From Streptomyces griseus (GTDB taxonomy: Bacteria; Actinomycetota; Actinomycetes; Streptomycetales; Streptomycetaceae), in the NCBI RefSeq assembly GCF_001715295.1, contig NZ_MDKB01000005.1, positions 63,645 through 127,644 on the forward strand: a stretch of DNA of 64,000 nt, in the 5' to 3' direction. Position numbers and translations under genes: made by a program. Positions 33,226 through 41,887 of the stretch are shown here, in pieces (position 1 is the first letter of the stretch; each line of letters begins with the position of its first letter). The notes beneath the pieces are model-generated. The model saw only the letters and a list, made by a program, of their open reading frames with translations. It was not told where the DNA came from and made no database searches.

Positions 33226-35322
33226 TCACGGCAGGTAGGGCAGCACCTTGTCGGGTGTGAGGGGCAGGCTGCGGAGCCGGGCGCCGGTCGCGTGCCGTAC
33301 GGCGTTGCCGATGGCGGCGGCCGTCCCGACGATGCCGATCTCGCCGAGGCCCTTGCTGCCCATGGGGTTGAGGTGGGGGTCCTCCTCGTCGATCCAGTGG
33401 ACCTGGACGTCGGGGACGTCGGCGCAGGAGGGCACGTGGTAGGAGGCCAGGTCCCGTTCGGTGAAGTCCCCGTACGCCGGGTCCATGGTGCTGCCCTCGG
33501 TGAGGGCCATGCCGATTCCCATGACCATGCCGCCGAGGAACTGGGAGCGTGCGGTGCGGGAGTTGAGGACGCGTCCGGCGGCGTAGACCCCGAGCAGCCT
33601 GCGTACCCGCACCTCGCCGGTGACGGAGTCGACCGCCACCTCCGCGAAGTGGGCGCCGAAGGCGTGGCGTGCGTACGGGGACTTCTGCGCCGCCTCCTGC
33701 GTGGTGTCGGCCGTGGCGGTGACGCCCTCCGCCGGGAGCGGTCCGTCGTACGCGGCGAGGCGGCCGGCCAGGGCGGTGGCGGCCCTGTGCACCGCCGTTC
33801 CCCAGGACGCTGTGCCCGAGGACCCGCCGGCCACGGAGCCCCGGGGCAGGTCGCTGCTGCCGATGTCGATCCGGACGTTCTCCTGCGCCGTACCCAGCGC
33901 GGAGGCGGCGATCTGCGCGAGGACGGTGCGGGCGCCGGTGCCGATGTCGGTGGCGTTGACACCGATGCGGTACGAGCCGTCGGGAGCGGCGTGGGCGCGG
34001 GCCGCGGACGGCGAGAGGAGTACGGGGTACGTCGCCGAGGCGACCCCCGTGCCGAGCAGCCAGGGCCCCTCCTGGCGGGAGGCGGGGGCGGGGTCCCGGT
34101 CGTACCAGCCGAAGCGCCGAGCCCCTTCGTCGAGGCAGGCGGTGAGGTTGCGGCTGCTGAACGGGCGGCCGCTGTCGGGTTCGTCCGCCGGTTCGTTGCG
34201 CAGGCGCAGCTCGACGGGATCGAGCCCCAGCGCACAGGCGAGTTCGTCCATGGCCGACTCCAGTGCGTACATCCCGGAGGCCTCCCCCGGGGCGCGCATC
34301 CAGGAGGGACTGGGGACGTCCAGCGGGACGACCCGGTGGACGGTGCGGCTGTGGGGGGAGGAGTACATCACGCGGGCGGGTACGGCGGCCTGCTCGACGA
34401 ACTCCTTGACGGTCGAGGTGTGGGTGGCGATCTCGTGCGCGAGGGCGGAGATCACTCCGTCGCGGTCGGCTCCGATCCGCACCCGCTGCACGGTCGGGGC
34501 GCGGTGACCCACGAGCGCGGGCATGAAGCGCCGGGGCACGGAGAGCTGGACCGGGCGGCCGGTGTGGCGGGTGGCCATCGCCGCCAGGACGGCCTGGGGG
34601 CGCGGTGTGCCCTTGGAACCGAATCCGCCACCGACGTGCTCGGAGACGACGGTGATCCGGTCCCGGTCGATCCCGAGGATCTGGGCGAGGCTCTCGCACA
34701 CGACGGTGGACCCCTGACTGGAGTCGTGGACGGTCAGGTGCCCGTCGGCCCAGACAGCGGTGGAGGCGTGCGGTTCCATCGGGTGGTTGTGGAGCCCGCC
34801 GAGCGTGTACGTCGCGTCGATGTGTACGGGCGCGGCGGCGAACGCGCCGTCGAAGTCGCCGCGTTCACGGACCGCCGGGTATCCGCCGTTGGCCTTTTCC
34901 GGCGTGTAGAGGCCCGGGTGGTCCCCGGTGAGCACGACGTCGTGGTCGGTGGTCCCGTACTCGACCTCGACGGCGTCGGCGCCCTCACGGGCCGCCTCGA
35001 GGCTTTCGGCCAGGACCAGCGCCACGGGCCAGCCCCGGTGCGGCACCCGGTCGTTCTGGAGGACGGCGAGGACCGGGTCGTCGGGTTCCTCCAGCCGGGG
35101 TGCGTTGTCCGGGGTCAGGACGGTGTGTACACCGGGCAGGGCGAGCGCCTCGGCGGTACGGACCGCCGTGACGCGGCCCTTGGGCACCGCGGCCGGGACG
35201 ATCCAGCCGTACAGGCAGCCGGGCGGGGCGTGCTCCGCGGCGTAGCGGGCGGCGCCGGTGACCTTCTCCCGGCCTTCGCGGCGGACGACGGGCGCGCCCA
35301 GCGGCTGGGGTGCGTGGCTCAT
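33226..35322 (-). CDS. Molybdopterin-binding subunit of xanthine dehydrogenase/aldehyde oxidase family
   Basis: The 698-aa large subunit binds the molybdenum cofactor and oxidises an aldehyde or N-heterocycle. Landmarks are the substrate-channel start PLGAPVVRREGREKVTG, GGGFGSKGTPRPQAVLAAMA, the GEASGMYALESAMDEL loop, GGSSGTASWGTAVH, and the catalytic glutamate in GSKGLGEIGIVGTAAAIGNAV. It is closest in layout to PaoC/YagR rather than to full-length XdhB (~770 aa). It is third in a three-gene operon. Confidence 0.93.
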   Translation of the reverse strand: MSHAPQPLGAPVVRREGREKVTGAARYAAEHAPPGCLYGWIVPAAVPKGRVTAVRTAEALALPGVHTVLTPDNAPRLEEPDDPVLAVLQNDRVPHRGWPVALVLAESLEAAREGADAVEVEYGTTDHDVVLTGDHPGLYTPEKANGGYPAVRERGDFDGAFAAAPVHIDATYTLGGLHNHPMEPHASTAVWADGHLTVHDSSQGSTVVCESLAQILGIDRDRITVVSEHVGGGFGSKGTPRPQAVLAAMATRHTGRPVQLSVPRRFMPALVGHRAPTVQRVRIGADRDGVISALAHEIATHTSTVKEFVEQAAVPARVMYSSPHSRTVHRVVPLDVPSPSWMRAPGEASGMYALESAMDELACALGLDPVELRLRNEPADEPDSGRPFSSRNLTACLDEGARRFGWYDRDPAPASRQEGPWLLGTGVASATYPVLLSPSAARAHAAPDGSYRIGVNATDIGTGARTVLAQIAASALGTAQENVRIDIGSSDLPRGSVAGGSSGTASWGTAVHRAATALAGRLAAYDGPLPAEGVTATADTTQEAAQKSPYARHAFGAHFAEVAVDSVTGEVRVRRLLGVYAAGRVLNSRTARSQFLGGMVMGIGMALTEGSTMDPAYGDFTERDLASYHVPSCADVPDVQVHWIDEEDPHLNPMGSKGLGEIGIVGTAAAIGNAVRHATGARLRSLPLTPDKVLPYLP

Positions 35323-35359
35323 GGCGGTGGTCCTCGGATCGTCGGTGGGGTGCGGCGGT

Positions 35360-36358
35360 TCAGTCGTTCGGTGCGGCCCGGGAGGCGAGTTCGGTCAGGG
35401 CGCCGAAGGCCGTACGGCGGGCGAGATCCACCTTGAAGCCGTTGTCGCGCAGGGGCCTGGCGGCTTCGAGCTCCGCCTCCACCGCCCGCGCGAAGGTCTC
35501 GCGGTCGGCGGTCGCCCCGCGCAGGACGTCCTCGGCGGCCCGGGCCCGCCACGGGCGGTGGGCGAGCGCGCCGAAGGCGAGCGACACGTGGGCGACGCGG
35601 CCGTCGCGCACCGCGAGCACCGCGGCGACCGAGGCCAGCGCGAAGGCGTACGAGGCGCGGTCGCGGGCCTTGCGGTACAGGGACACCGCCCCGTCGGGAG
35701 GGGGTGGCAGCACCACCTCGGTGATCAGCTCCCCCGGCCTGATGACGGTGTCCTGGTCGGGGTTGTCTCCGGGCAGCCGGTGGAAGTCGGTCACGGGCAC
35801 CGCTCGTTCGCCCTCGGGCCCGTGCAGCAGGACGGTGGCGTCGAGCGCCGCGAGGGCGACCGCCATGTCCGAGGGGTTGGTCGCGACGCAGTGCGGCGAG
35901 TGACCGAGCACGGCGAGGTCGCGGTGCGCCCCTTCGCGGGCCGGGCAGCCGCTGCCGGGGTCGCGTTTGTTGCAGGGCTTGGTGATGTCCTGGAAGTACG
36001 GGCAGCGGGTGCGTTGGAGGAGGTTCCCGCCGGTGGTGGCGGTGTTGCGGAGCTGCCCGGACGCCCCGGCGAGCAGCGCCTGGGACAGGGCGGGGTGGTC
36101 GGCTCGGACGTCGGGGTGGGCGGCGAGGTCGCTGTTGCGTACGGTGGCGCCGATCCGGAGGCCGCCGTCGTCCGTCCGGGTCACGCGGTCCAGCGGGAGC
36201 CGGCTGACGTCGATGACCAGCCCGGGCGTCTCCACCCCGAGTTTCATCAGGTCGACGAGGTTGGTGCCGCCCCCGAGGAACCGGGCTCCGGGGGTCGCGG
36301 CGCTCACCCGGACGGCTTCGGCGACGGAGGCGGGGCGCAGGTAGGCGAAGGGTTTCAC
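35360..36358 (-). CDS. FAD-binding subunit with extra [4Fe-4S] site (PaoB/YagS type)
   Basis: The 332-aa CO-dehydrogenase-flavoprotein-type subunit carries electrons from the Mo site to an acceptor. It starts GTG 36358, overlapping the FeS gene stop (GTGA). FAD contacts are in ARFLGGGTNLVDLMKL and TATTGGNLLQRT. An insertion has Cys119, Cys129, Cys138 and Cys157 (RCPYFQDITKPCN, GSGCPAREG, HC), the pattern of the additional 4Fe-4S cluster known in E. coli PaoB. Confidence 0.93.
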   Translation of the reverse strand: MKPFAYLRPASVAEAVRVSAATPGARFLGGGTNLVDLMKLGVETPGLVIDVSRLPLDRVTRTDDGGLRIGATVRNSDLAAHPDVRADHPALSQALLAGASGQLRNTATTGGNLLQRTRCPYFQDITKPCNKRDPGSGCPAREGAHRDLAVLGHSPHCVATNPSDMAVALAALDATVLLHGPEGERAVPVTDFHRLPGDNPDQDTVIRPGELITEVVLPPPPDGAVSLYRKARDRASYAFALASVAAVLAVRDGRVAHVSLAFGALAHRPWRARAAEDVLRGATADRETFARAVEAELEAARPLRDNGFKVDLARRTAFGALTELASRAAPND

Positions 36359-36921
36359 GGGGCCACGTCCTCGATCGCCCGGACGATGTGGGGGTAGGCG
36401 CCGCACCGGCAGAGGTTGCCGCTCATCCGTTCGCGGATCTCGTCCGCACCGAGCGGTGCGGGCCCGACGGGGACGTCCGCCGTCGGTGGGGTGACGTGGG
36501 ACGGGAATCCGGCCGCCGCCTCGTCGAGCATGCCGGCAGCCGAGCAGATCTGCCCCGGGGTGCAGTACCCGCACTGCAGGGCGTCCCTCTCCAGGAAGGC
36601 CGCCTGGAGGGGGTGCAGCCGGTCGCCGTCCGCGAGGCCTTCGACGGTGGTGACGCGGGCGCCGTCGTGAGCGACGGCGAGAAGCAGGCAGCTGTTGGCG
36701 CGCCGGCCGTCGACGAGCACGGTGCAGGCGCCGCACTGTCCGTGGTCGCAGCCCTTCTTCACGCCGGTCAGCCCGAGGTGTTGGCGCAGCGCGTCCAGGA
36801 CGGTGGTGCGGTGGTCGAGGGTCAGGGTCCGGGCGGTGCCGTTGACGTGGAGGGTGAGGGTCGAGCGGTCGTCGGCCGGAGCCGGTGCGGCGGTGCCGCG
36901 CCCGGCGGGGGTGGGGTCCAT
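36355..36921 (-). CDS. [2Fe-2S] subunit of the molybdo-flavoenzyme (PaoA/YagT type)
   Basis: The 188-aa protein has a plant-ferredoxin [2Fe-2S] domain (Cys58, 63, 66, 78: KKGCDHGQCGACTVLV ... NSCLL) and an all-helical [2Fe-2S] domain (Cys117, 120, 171, 173: ALQCGYCTPGQ, NLCRCGAY). It lacks the Tat signal of E. coli PaoA, so the complex should be cytoplasmic here. A ~20-residue Pro/Ala/Thr-rich head is all that precedes the ferredoxin domain. First gene of the operon, ahead of the FAD and Mo subunits. Confidence 0.95.
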   Translation of the reverse strand: MDPTPAGRGTAAPAPADDRSTLTLHVNGTARTLTLDHRTTVLDALRQHLGLTGVKKGCDHGQCGACTVLVDGRRANSCLLLAVAHDGARVTTVEGLADGDRLHPLQAAFLERDALQCGYCTPGQICSAAGMLDEAAAGFPSHVTPPTADVPVGPAPLGADEIRERMSGNLCRCGAYPHIVRAIEDVAP

Positions 36922-36956
36922 GTGCGTGTACCTTCCGGGGTCCGGTCGTGCGGGCG

Positions 36957-37352
36957 TCACGCGGCGCGGTGGCTCTCCAGCCGCAGCCTGACCTCCTGTT
37001 CCTGGTCTCCGGCGGCGGTTCCCACGACCCGGACGGCGAAGGCGTCCGCGAGGTGCTCGCGGAGGCGGCCGACGGCCCAGTAACCGCCCTGCGCCTCCAC
37101 CGTCACCGGGGTGGACAGGCGGGCGGGTTCGGCGCCGGTCCCCGGCTCGGTGACGTCGACGGTCGCCGTCCACACGGTCGGGCGCTCCGGGGAAGCGTCC
37201 TCGGGCGCGTCCCCCTCCGGCCGGTCGGAGGCGAAGGAGCGGCTCAGCACGTCGAACACGGTCCGTGCGTCCTCCTTGGGGCAGCCGGTGACCGCCACGA
37301 CGACGTCGCCCCTCTCCTGGTGTCCCTGTGTCTGCTCGGGCGTGGTGTTCAC
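36957..37352 (-). CDS. Hypothetical protein upstream of the molybdoenzyme operon, 131 aa
   Basis: I do not recognise a family. The protein is acidic and soluble, with an N-terminal segment DVVVAVTGCPKEDARTVFDVLSRSF and a C-terminal alternation of strands and helices (GGYWAVGRLREHLADAFAVRVVG). GTG 37352 has AAAGGAA upstream. It is 35 bp before the [2Fe-2S] gene in the same direction and so may belong to the same transcript. Confidence 0.65.
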   Translation of the reverse strand: MNTTPEQTQGHQERGDVVVAVTGCPKEDARTVFDVLSRSFASDRPEGDAPEDASPERPTVWTATVDVTEPGTGAEPARLSTPVTVEAQGGYWAVGRLREHLADAFAVRVVGTAAGDQEQEVRLRLESHRAA

Positions 37353-37807
37353 GCTGGTTCCTTTCCGTGGGGAGCGCATCGCGTACTCCCCTCGCGTTCC
37401 CACCCGGGTCCGGGGGATTCCCTCCAGGCTGACCCCACGACCGCGTCCCGGCGACACGAGCCGGGGACCGCGGGGCCGGGTGGGTCCGCGGAGGAGCACC
37501 GTGCGCCCGGTGGCGTCCGGCTCCGTACGCGCGCACGGCGGAGGGCGGGACGGCCTGCTACCGGGTGTACCGGGACTGCGCCGACCGCGCGACCCCGGGT
37601 GTGCGCGGGCATCGCCGGGCGCGGATCTGCCGGGGACGTGCCCCAAGGGGTGTCCCGCAGTTCCCGGTGGGCCGGCGCGCGGCGTCGGATGCCGGGGCCT
37701 CGCACGGCGGAGGGTCGTCCGCGAACGCGACGCACGGGGACATTCCGACAACGCGGCACGGTGCCGTGGCCGACGCCGCGCGCCCGCCGTGGAGTGCGGG
37801 GCGGTCC
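37353..37807. other. 455-bp gap without a gene
   Basis: No frame has a ribosome binding site or recognisable domain. The stretch lies upstream of the minus-strand gene at 37352, so part of it should be promoter, and downstream of the F420 oxidoreductase (3' end at 37808). Confidence 0.45.
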
Positions 37808-38773
37808 TCAGAGTTCGCGCAGCGCGGGGAGGAGCGTGCTCCTGGCCCAGTCGATGAAGGGCTGCTGATGCGCTCCGCCCACCTGGACCAGGGCGACCTC
37901 GGTGAAGCCCGCGTCACTGTAGGCGCGGACGGCGTCCACGAACGTGTCGACGTCGTCGCCGCACGGGACGGCGTCGGCGATGTCCTCCGGGCGGACGTGC
38001 TGGGTCGCCTGCTCGAAGCCCGCGGGGCCGGGCAGTTCGGAGTTGACCTTCCAGCCGCCGACCGACCAGCGGAACTGGTCGTGGGCGCGGGCGATCGCGG
38101 CGTCCCGGTCGGGGTCGTAGCAGACGGGTACCTGGCCGACGCGGGGCTTCCCGGCGCCGCCCTGCCGGTCGAACGCGTCCAGCAGGCCGCTCTCCGGCTC
38201 GGTGGCGATCACCAGGTCACCCAGCCGTCCGGCGAGGTCGCACGACTTCGGCCCGGAGACCGCGATGCCGATGGGCACGCGCTGTTCGGGCAGGTCCCAG
38301 AGCCGGGCGTTCTCCACGTCGAAATGGGTGCCGTGGTGGCTGACACTGCCGCCGTCGAAGAGGGCCCGGATGATCTCCACGGCCTCTTCGAGCATCTCCA
38401 GCCGTACTCGGGACGTCGGCCATCCCGCGCCCACGACGTGCTCGTTGAGGTTCTCGCCGGAGCCGAGCCCGAGGCGGAATCGGCCTTCGGAGAGGAGTTG
38501 GAGCGTCGCCGCCTTCTGGGCGACCACGGCGGGGTGGTAGCGCGTGGTCGGGCAGGTCACGTACGTCATCAGGGGGATCCTGGACGTCGCCTGGGCGGCC
38601 GCGCCCAGCACGGACCAGGCATAGGGGGCGTGTCCCTGGGAAGCGAGCCAGGGGAAGTAGTGATCGGAGGTGACGGAGAAGTCGAAGCCGGCCTCCTCCG
38701 CCGCCACCACGTCCTGGACGAGTGCGCGAGGGCCGGACTGCTCGGTCATCATCGTGTAGCCAATTCGAACCAT
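37808..38773 (-). CDS. LLM-class F420-dependent oxidoreductase
   Basis: The 321-aa TIM-barrel protein of the luciferase-like family has MVRIGYTMMTEQSGPRALVQ, SDHYFPW, the SEGRFRLGLGSGENLNEHV region that binds the deazaflavin, and VRPEDIADAVPCGDDVDTFVDAV at the C-terminus. It resembles F420-dependent G6PD-related oxidoreductases of TIGR03557 type. ATG 38773 has only a weak AAAGAG signal; ATG 38809 would be the extended start. Substrate unknown. Confidence 0.88.
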   Translation of the reverse strand: MVRIGYTMMTEQSGPRALVQDVVAAEEAGFDFSVTSDHYFPWLASQGHAPYAWSVLGAAAQATSRIPLMTYVTCPTTRYHPAVVAQKAATLQLLSEGRFRLGLGSGENLNEHVVGAGWPTSRVRLEMLEEAVEIIRALFDGGSVSHHGTHFDVENARLWDLPEQRVPIGIAVSGPKSCDLAGRLGDLVIATEPESGLLDAFDRQGGAGKPRVGQVPVCYDPDRDAAIARAHDQFRWSVGGWKVNSELPGPAGFEQATQHVRPEDIADAVPCGDDVDTFVDAVRAYSDAGFTEVALVQVGGAHQQPFIDWARSTLLPALREL

Positions 38774-38805
38774 GCGAAACTCTTTTACCGTTACATCGCC
38801 ATAAA

Positions 38806-38819
38806 ACATGAATTCATGT
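38806..38819. promoter_or_regulatory. Perfect 14-bp palindrome in an AT-rich divergent promoter
   Basis: ACATGAATTCATGT lies between the F420 oxidoreductase (minus, ATG 38773) and the DUF6479-like gene (plus, ATG 38862). The surrounding DNA is unusually AT-rich for this genome. A MarR/PadR-like operator for the divergent genes is inferred. Confidence 0.55.
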
Positions 38820-38861
38820 CAATGGCTGTCTGCACGCGGGTGTCCGGGGTATGCGCCATGC

Positions 38862-39203
38862 ATGGACGTAACGAACGCAGCAAGGGAATCGCTCGCCTCC
38901 ACCGGTGGTAGCGGGGGGCCGGGCGCGGTCGGCGTGATCATCGGCATCATCGGAGTGTGCGTGGTGCTGCTGCTGATCGGGGGCTTCTGGTTCGGGATGA
39001 GGCGCCGTGACAAGGAGTCACGGCCCCCGCGCCCCGAGGAGCAGCCGCAGCGTCCGGCACACCGGACCGAGATCCGCGAGAGCGGCCGGCACGGCTCGGA
39101 CGACCACTTCCCGGAGAACGGCCGGGCCCTCACGCCGTACGAACTCGGTGAACGTGGCAACGAGGTGATCCCGCCGCCGGAGGACGATCAGCGACGTGAC
39201 TGA
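38862..39203 (+). CDS. Small single-pass membrane protein (DUF6479-like)
   Basis: The ~113-aa protein has one transmembrane helix (GAVGVIIGIIGVCVVLLLIGGFWFGMR, about 20-46; VVLLLIGG core) followed by a highly charged cytosolic tail RRRDKESRPPRPEEQPQRP and the conserved end LTPYELGERGNEVIPPPEDDQRRD. It matches the short actinobacterial proteins labelled DUF6479. The stop overlaps the start of the CDF transporter gene by 8 bp. ATG 38862 is my choice; ATG 38808 would extend it. Confidence 0.75.
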   Translation: MDVTNAARESLASTGGSGGPGAVGVIIGIIGVCVVLLLIGGFWFGMRRRDKESRPPRPEEQPQRPAHRTEIRESGRHGSDDHFPENGRALTPYELGERGNEVIPPPEDDQRRD

Positions 39204-40272
39204 TTCCGATACGACCGACACGGGTGGCATACCGGCACGCCGCCCGGCGGCCGGCACGGGGGAGCCGTCCGGGCCCGTCACAGAACGGGACCGGACGCCC
39301 GCTCCCGGGCGCTCCGCCGTCCACCGGCAGGCGAAGGACCATGAGACCGGGGAGCACAAGGAGCGGCAGAAGTCGGACCGCCGGACCCGCGTCACCGTTC
39401 TGGTCGCTCTGGCGGCCAACATCGTGATCGCGGCGGCCAAGGCCGTGGGCGGTCTCCTCTCCGGCTCCCCCGCCCTCCTCTCGGAGGCCGCCCACTCCGT
39501 GGCGGACAGCGTGAACGAGGTCTTCCTCCTGGCCGCCCTGCGGCGCAGCCGCCGGCCTCCCGACAGCCGTCACCCCTTCGGGTACGGCAAGGAGCGGTAC
39601 TTCTGGTCGCTGCTGGCGGCTGTGGGAATCTTCGTCGTGGGGGGCTGCTTCTCGTTCTTCCAGGGCGTCGAGGCACTGAGCCGGACCGAACAGGAGTCCC
39701 CCGAGGGGTACACGGTGGGGCTGATCGTCCTCGGCGTGGCCTTCCTCGCCGAGGGGGGCTCCCTGGTCCGCGCCCTGCTCCAGCTGCGGGGGGAGAAGGA
39801 CGGCGCCCGCGACCCGGCCCTGCGCACGGTGATAGCCGAGGACGGTACGGCGGTGCTGGGAGTGGCGCTCGCCATGGCCGGGATGATCCTGCACCTGGTC
39901 ACCGGGAACGTGGTGTGGGAGGCGTCGGCCTCCCTGGCGATCGGCCTGCTGCTCGTCTACGTCGCCTTCCGGCTCGGCAGGGACGCCCGCGACCGGCTGA
40001 TCGGGGAGTCCGCCGACGCCGGGCTGCGCCGCAACGTGCAGACGTTCCTCGCGGCCCAGGCGGAGATCGACAATGTCGCCGCCCTCTTCACCATGGGGCT
40101 GGGCCTCGACTCGGTGCTGGTGGCCGCAAGGATCGACCTGGCACCCGGGATCGACAGTGAGGAGATCGAGCGGTTCTCCGTCCGGATCAAGCAGTCGATG
40201 GCCCGGACGTGGCCGGAGGCCGAGCACATCTTCCTGGACATCACGAACGCTCCCCCGCGGGGTGGCGTGTGA
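39196..40272 (+). CDS. Cation diffusion facilitator (CDF) family metal transporter
   Basis: The 358-aa protein has a disordered N-terminal ~60 residues, then six transmembrane segments. TM2 carries the metal-site motif HSVADS (EAAHSVADSVNEV); TM5 has AEDGTAVLG, in which the usual HxxxD is replaced. A cytoplasmic C-terminal domain (NVQTFLAAQAEIDNVAALFT ... ARTWPEAEHIFLDITN) completes it. It exports divalent metal against proton. GTG 39196 overlaps the DUF6479-like gene; a stem-loop includes the stop codon. Confidence 0.9.
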   Translation: MTDSDTTDTGGIPARRPAAGTGEPSGPVTERDRTPAPGRSAVHRQAKDHETGEHKERQKSDRRTRVTVLVALAANIVIAAAKAVGGLLSGSPALLSEAAHSVADSVNEVFLLAALRRSRRPPDSRHPFGYGKERYFWSLLAAVGIFVVGGCFSFFQGVEALSRTEQESPEGYTVGLIVLGVAFLAEGGSLVRALLQLRGEKDGARDPALRTVIAEDGTAVLGVALAMAGMILHLVTGNVVWEASASLAIGLLLVYVAFRLGRDARDRLIGESADAGLRRNVQTFLAAQAEIDNVAALFTMGLGLDSVLVAARIDLAPGIDSEEIERFSVRIKQSMARTWPEAEHIFLDITNAPPRGGV

Positions 40273-40285
40273 ACGCCACCCCGCG
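40256..40285 (+). terminator. Terminator hairpin straddling the CDF stop codon
   Basis: Perfect 13-bp arms CGCGGGGTGGCGT (40256-40268) and ACGCCACCCCGCG (40273-40285) have a GTGA loop that contains the TGA stop (40270-40272). The last five codons of the gene are thus part of the stem. Confidence 0.8.
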
Positions 40286-40378
40286 TGTTGCGGGAGGCGG
40301 AGGAGCGCCGGAGGCTGGTCCTGGCCCCGCGGCACGGAAGAAGTCGTGCCGCAAGAGCGAACAAGAGGCAGTGGGACC

Positions 40379-41203
40379 ATGACCGCTGACGAACCGCGGA
40401 CCGCGCCGGAGCCGGCGCCTCTGACGGGTGCCACCGCCCCCTGCTGGGTCCATCTGGTGACCCACGAACTGGGCGCGGCGCAACGCTTCTACGGCTCCGT
40501 CCTGGGCTGGACCTTCCGCCCGGCCCCCCTGGGCAAGGACTTCACCATGGCCCGCTCCGAGGGCGTGCCGGTGGCGGGCATCGGCGCGGTCGCGTCCGCC
40601 TACCAGGTGGCGGTGGCCTGGACCCCGTACTTCTCCGTCCGCGACGCCGACGTCGCCTCGGCCCGTATCCGCGAGCGCAGCGGCACGGTGGCCGTGGGGC
40701 CTCTGACCGTCGGGCCGGGGCGGGCGGTGCTCGCCGCCGACCGCCACGGCGCGTCCTTCGGTGTCTGGGAGTGGACGGGCCGGGCCGCTTCCCTCTCGCC
40801 GTCCGGCCACCGGGCGCACGCCTGGCTCAGACTGCGCACCCGGGACGCCTTCGACGCCGCCATCTTCTACGGCGAGGTGCTCGACTGGGCGAGCGGCGAG
40901 CCGGGCGGGTGCGACGTGGCGTACGTGCGCGACGAGGTGCTCGTGCGCTGCGACGGGCGTCCACTGGCCCGGATCAGCTCCGGGGCGGTGGAGGCCGCCC
41001 CCGACCCGGTGGTGCGCCCGCACTGGCAGGTGCAGTTCCCGGTGGCCGACGTGGCGGCGACGGTCGCGGCGGCGGAGCGGCACGGCGGCGTGGTGATGGA
41101 GCGGCGCGCGGTTCCGCACGGCAGCGAGGCGACGTTGCGTGACCCGGACGGTGGGCTGTTCACCGTGACGGACGTACGAAGTCCCGCGGACTCGGACGAC
41201 TGA
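40379..41203 (+). CDS. VOC-superfamily protein with two glyoxalase-like domains
   Basis: The 274-aa protein has two tandem vicinal-oxygen-chelate modules. Module 1 (~17-145) starts PCWVHLVTHELGAAQRFYGSVLGWTF; module 2 (~152-270) starts AHAWLRLRTRDAFDAAIFYGEVLDW and ends EATLRDPDGGLFTVTDV. It resembles streptomycete hydroxylase-like VOC proteins of unknown substrate. No metal-ligand set can be called with certainty. GTGGGACC precedes the ATG. Confidence 0.85.
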   Translation: MTADEPRTAPEPAPLTGATAPCWVHLVTHELGAAQRFYGSVLGWTFRPAPLGKDFTMARSEGVPVAGIGAVASAYQVAVAWTPYFSVRDADVASARIRERSGTVAVGPLTVGPGRAVLAADRHGASFGVWEWTGRAASLSPSGHRAHAWLRLRTRDAFDAAIFYGEVLDWASGEPGGCDVAYVRDEVLVRCDGRPLARISSGAVEAAPDPVVRPHWQVQFPVADVAATVAAAERHGGVVMERRAVPHGSEATLRDPDGGLFTVTDVRSPADSDD

Positions 41204-41233
41204 GGAAGCCCGGCCGTCCGGGGGCGCCGCGTG

Positions 41234-41818
41234 TCAGGACGGGCCGGGACCGTCCTCGTCGCGGGTGTTCCGGTCCTCCCGGCCGGGCTCCCGGCCGTCG
41301 CCCCGGACGAGGGCCCACAGGGGGAACCCGAACCAGCAGGCCAGGAACCACAGGGCCATCGCGCCGACCAGCCACAGGGCCACCGCGTTGTGCAGCGCCA
41401 CCCTCATGATGAGCAGGAGGGCGCTGCACATGGTGCAGAAGAGAAGTCCGAGCCCGAGTTTCGTCATGCGCGAGGCCCAGGTGACCGTCTGCGGTTTCAT
41501 CCGCCGCCCGGTGAGCAGCCGGTGGTAGGACACCGGCCCGATGAGAGCGGCGGCCGTCCCGGACCCGAGCATGACGGTCACGACGTAGATGGTGCGGTCG
41601 GTGGCCGAGAGTTCGGCGAAGCGGGGCTGGAAGACGACGGCGAGCAGGAAGCCGAAGAGGATCTGCACACCGGTCTGGGCCACGCGCAGTTCCTGGAGCA
41701 GATCGCCCCACCGTCGGTCCGCGCGCTCCTCCTCCGTCTCGCGTCGGCCGCTGACCGGGTTCACCCCGGGCCGCCCGGCCCCGTCCTTCTCACTGCCGTC
41801 CGCCGGTATGTGTGCCAT
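41234..41818 (-). CDS. DUF6328-type membrane protein
   Basis: The 194-aa protein has four transmembrane helices: LRVAQTGVQILFGFLLAVVF, TIYVVTVMLGSGTAAALIGPV, LGLGLLFCTMCSALLLIMRV and ALWLVGAMALWFLACWFGFPL. The N-terminal ETEEERADRRWGDLLQELRV is characteristic of this actinobacterial family. Function unknown. ATG 41818 has GGAGGGA five bases upstream; GTG 41842 is an alternative. Confidence 0.85.
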   Translation of the reverse strand: MAHIPADGSEKDGAGRPGVNPVSGRRETEEERADRRWGDLLQELRVAQTGVQILFGFLLAVVFQPRFAELSATDRTIYVVTVMLGSGTAAALIGPVSYHRLLTGRRMKPQTVTWASRMTKLGLGLLFCTMCSALLLIMRVALHNAVALWLVGAMALWFLACWFGFPLWALVRGDGREPGREDRNTRDEDGPGPS

Positions 41819-41887
41819 CGGTCCCTCCACCACGTCGTACACGAGGTGGTACTCGTGCCCCGCGGCCGGTGCGCGAATCCCGCTCGG

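Noticed and set aside
33142..35436. A 764-codon open frame on the plus strand over the molybdenum subunit gene
   Set aside because: It is antisense to a well-supported enzyme gene, has no ribosome binding site or domain, and has the Gly/Val/Arg composition expected of an antisense frame at this GC content. Similar long shadows at 19284-21842, 28356-30815 and 49653-52238 were rejected for the same reason.
37353..37807. Several open frames in the 455-bp gap
   Set aside because: They have atypical composition, overlapping antisense frames and no translation signals.
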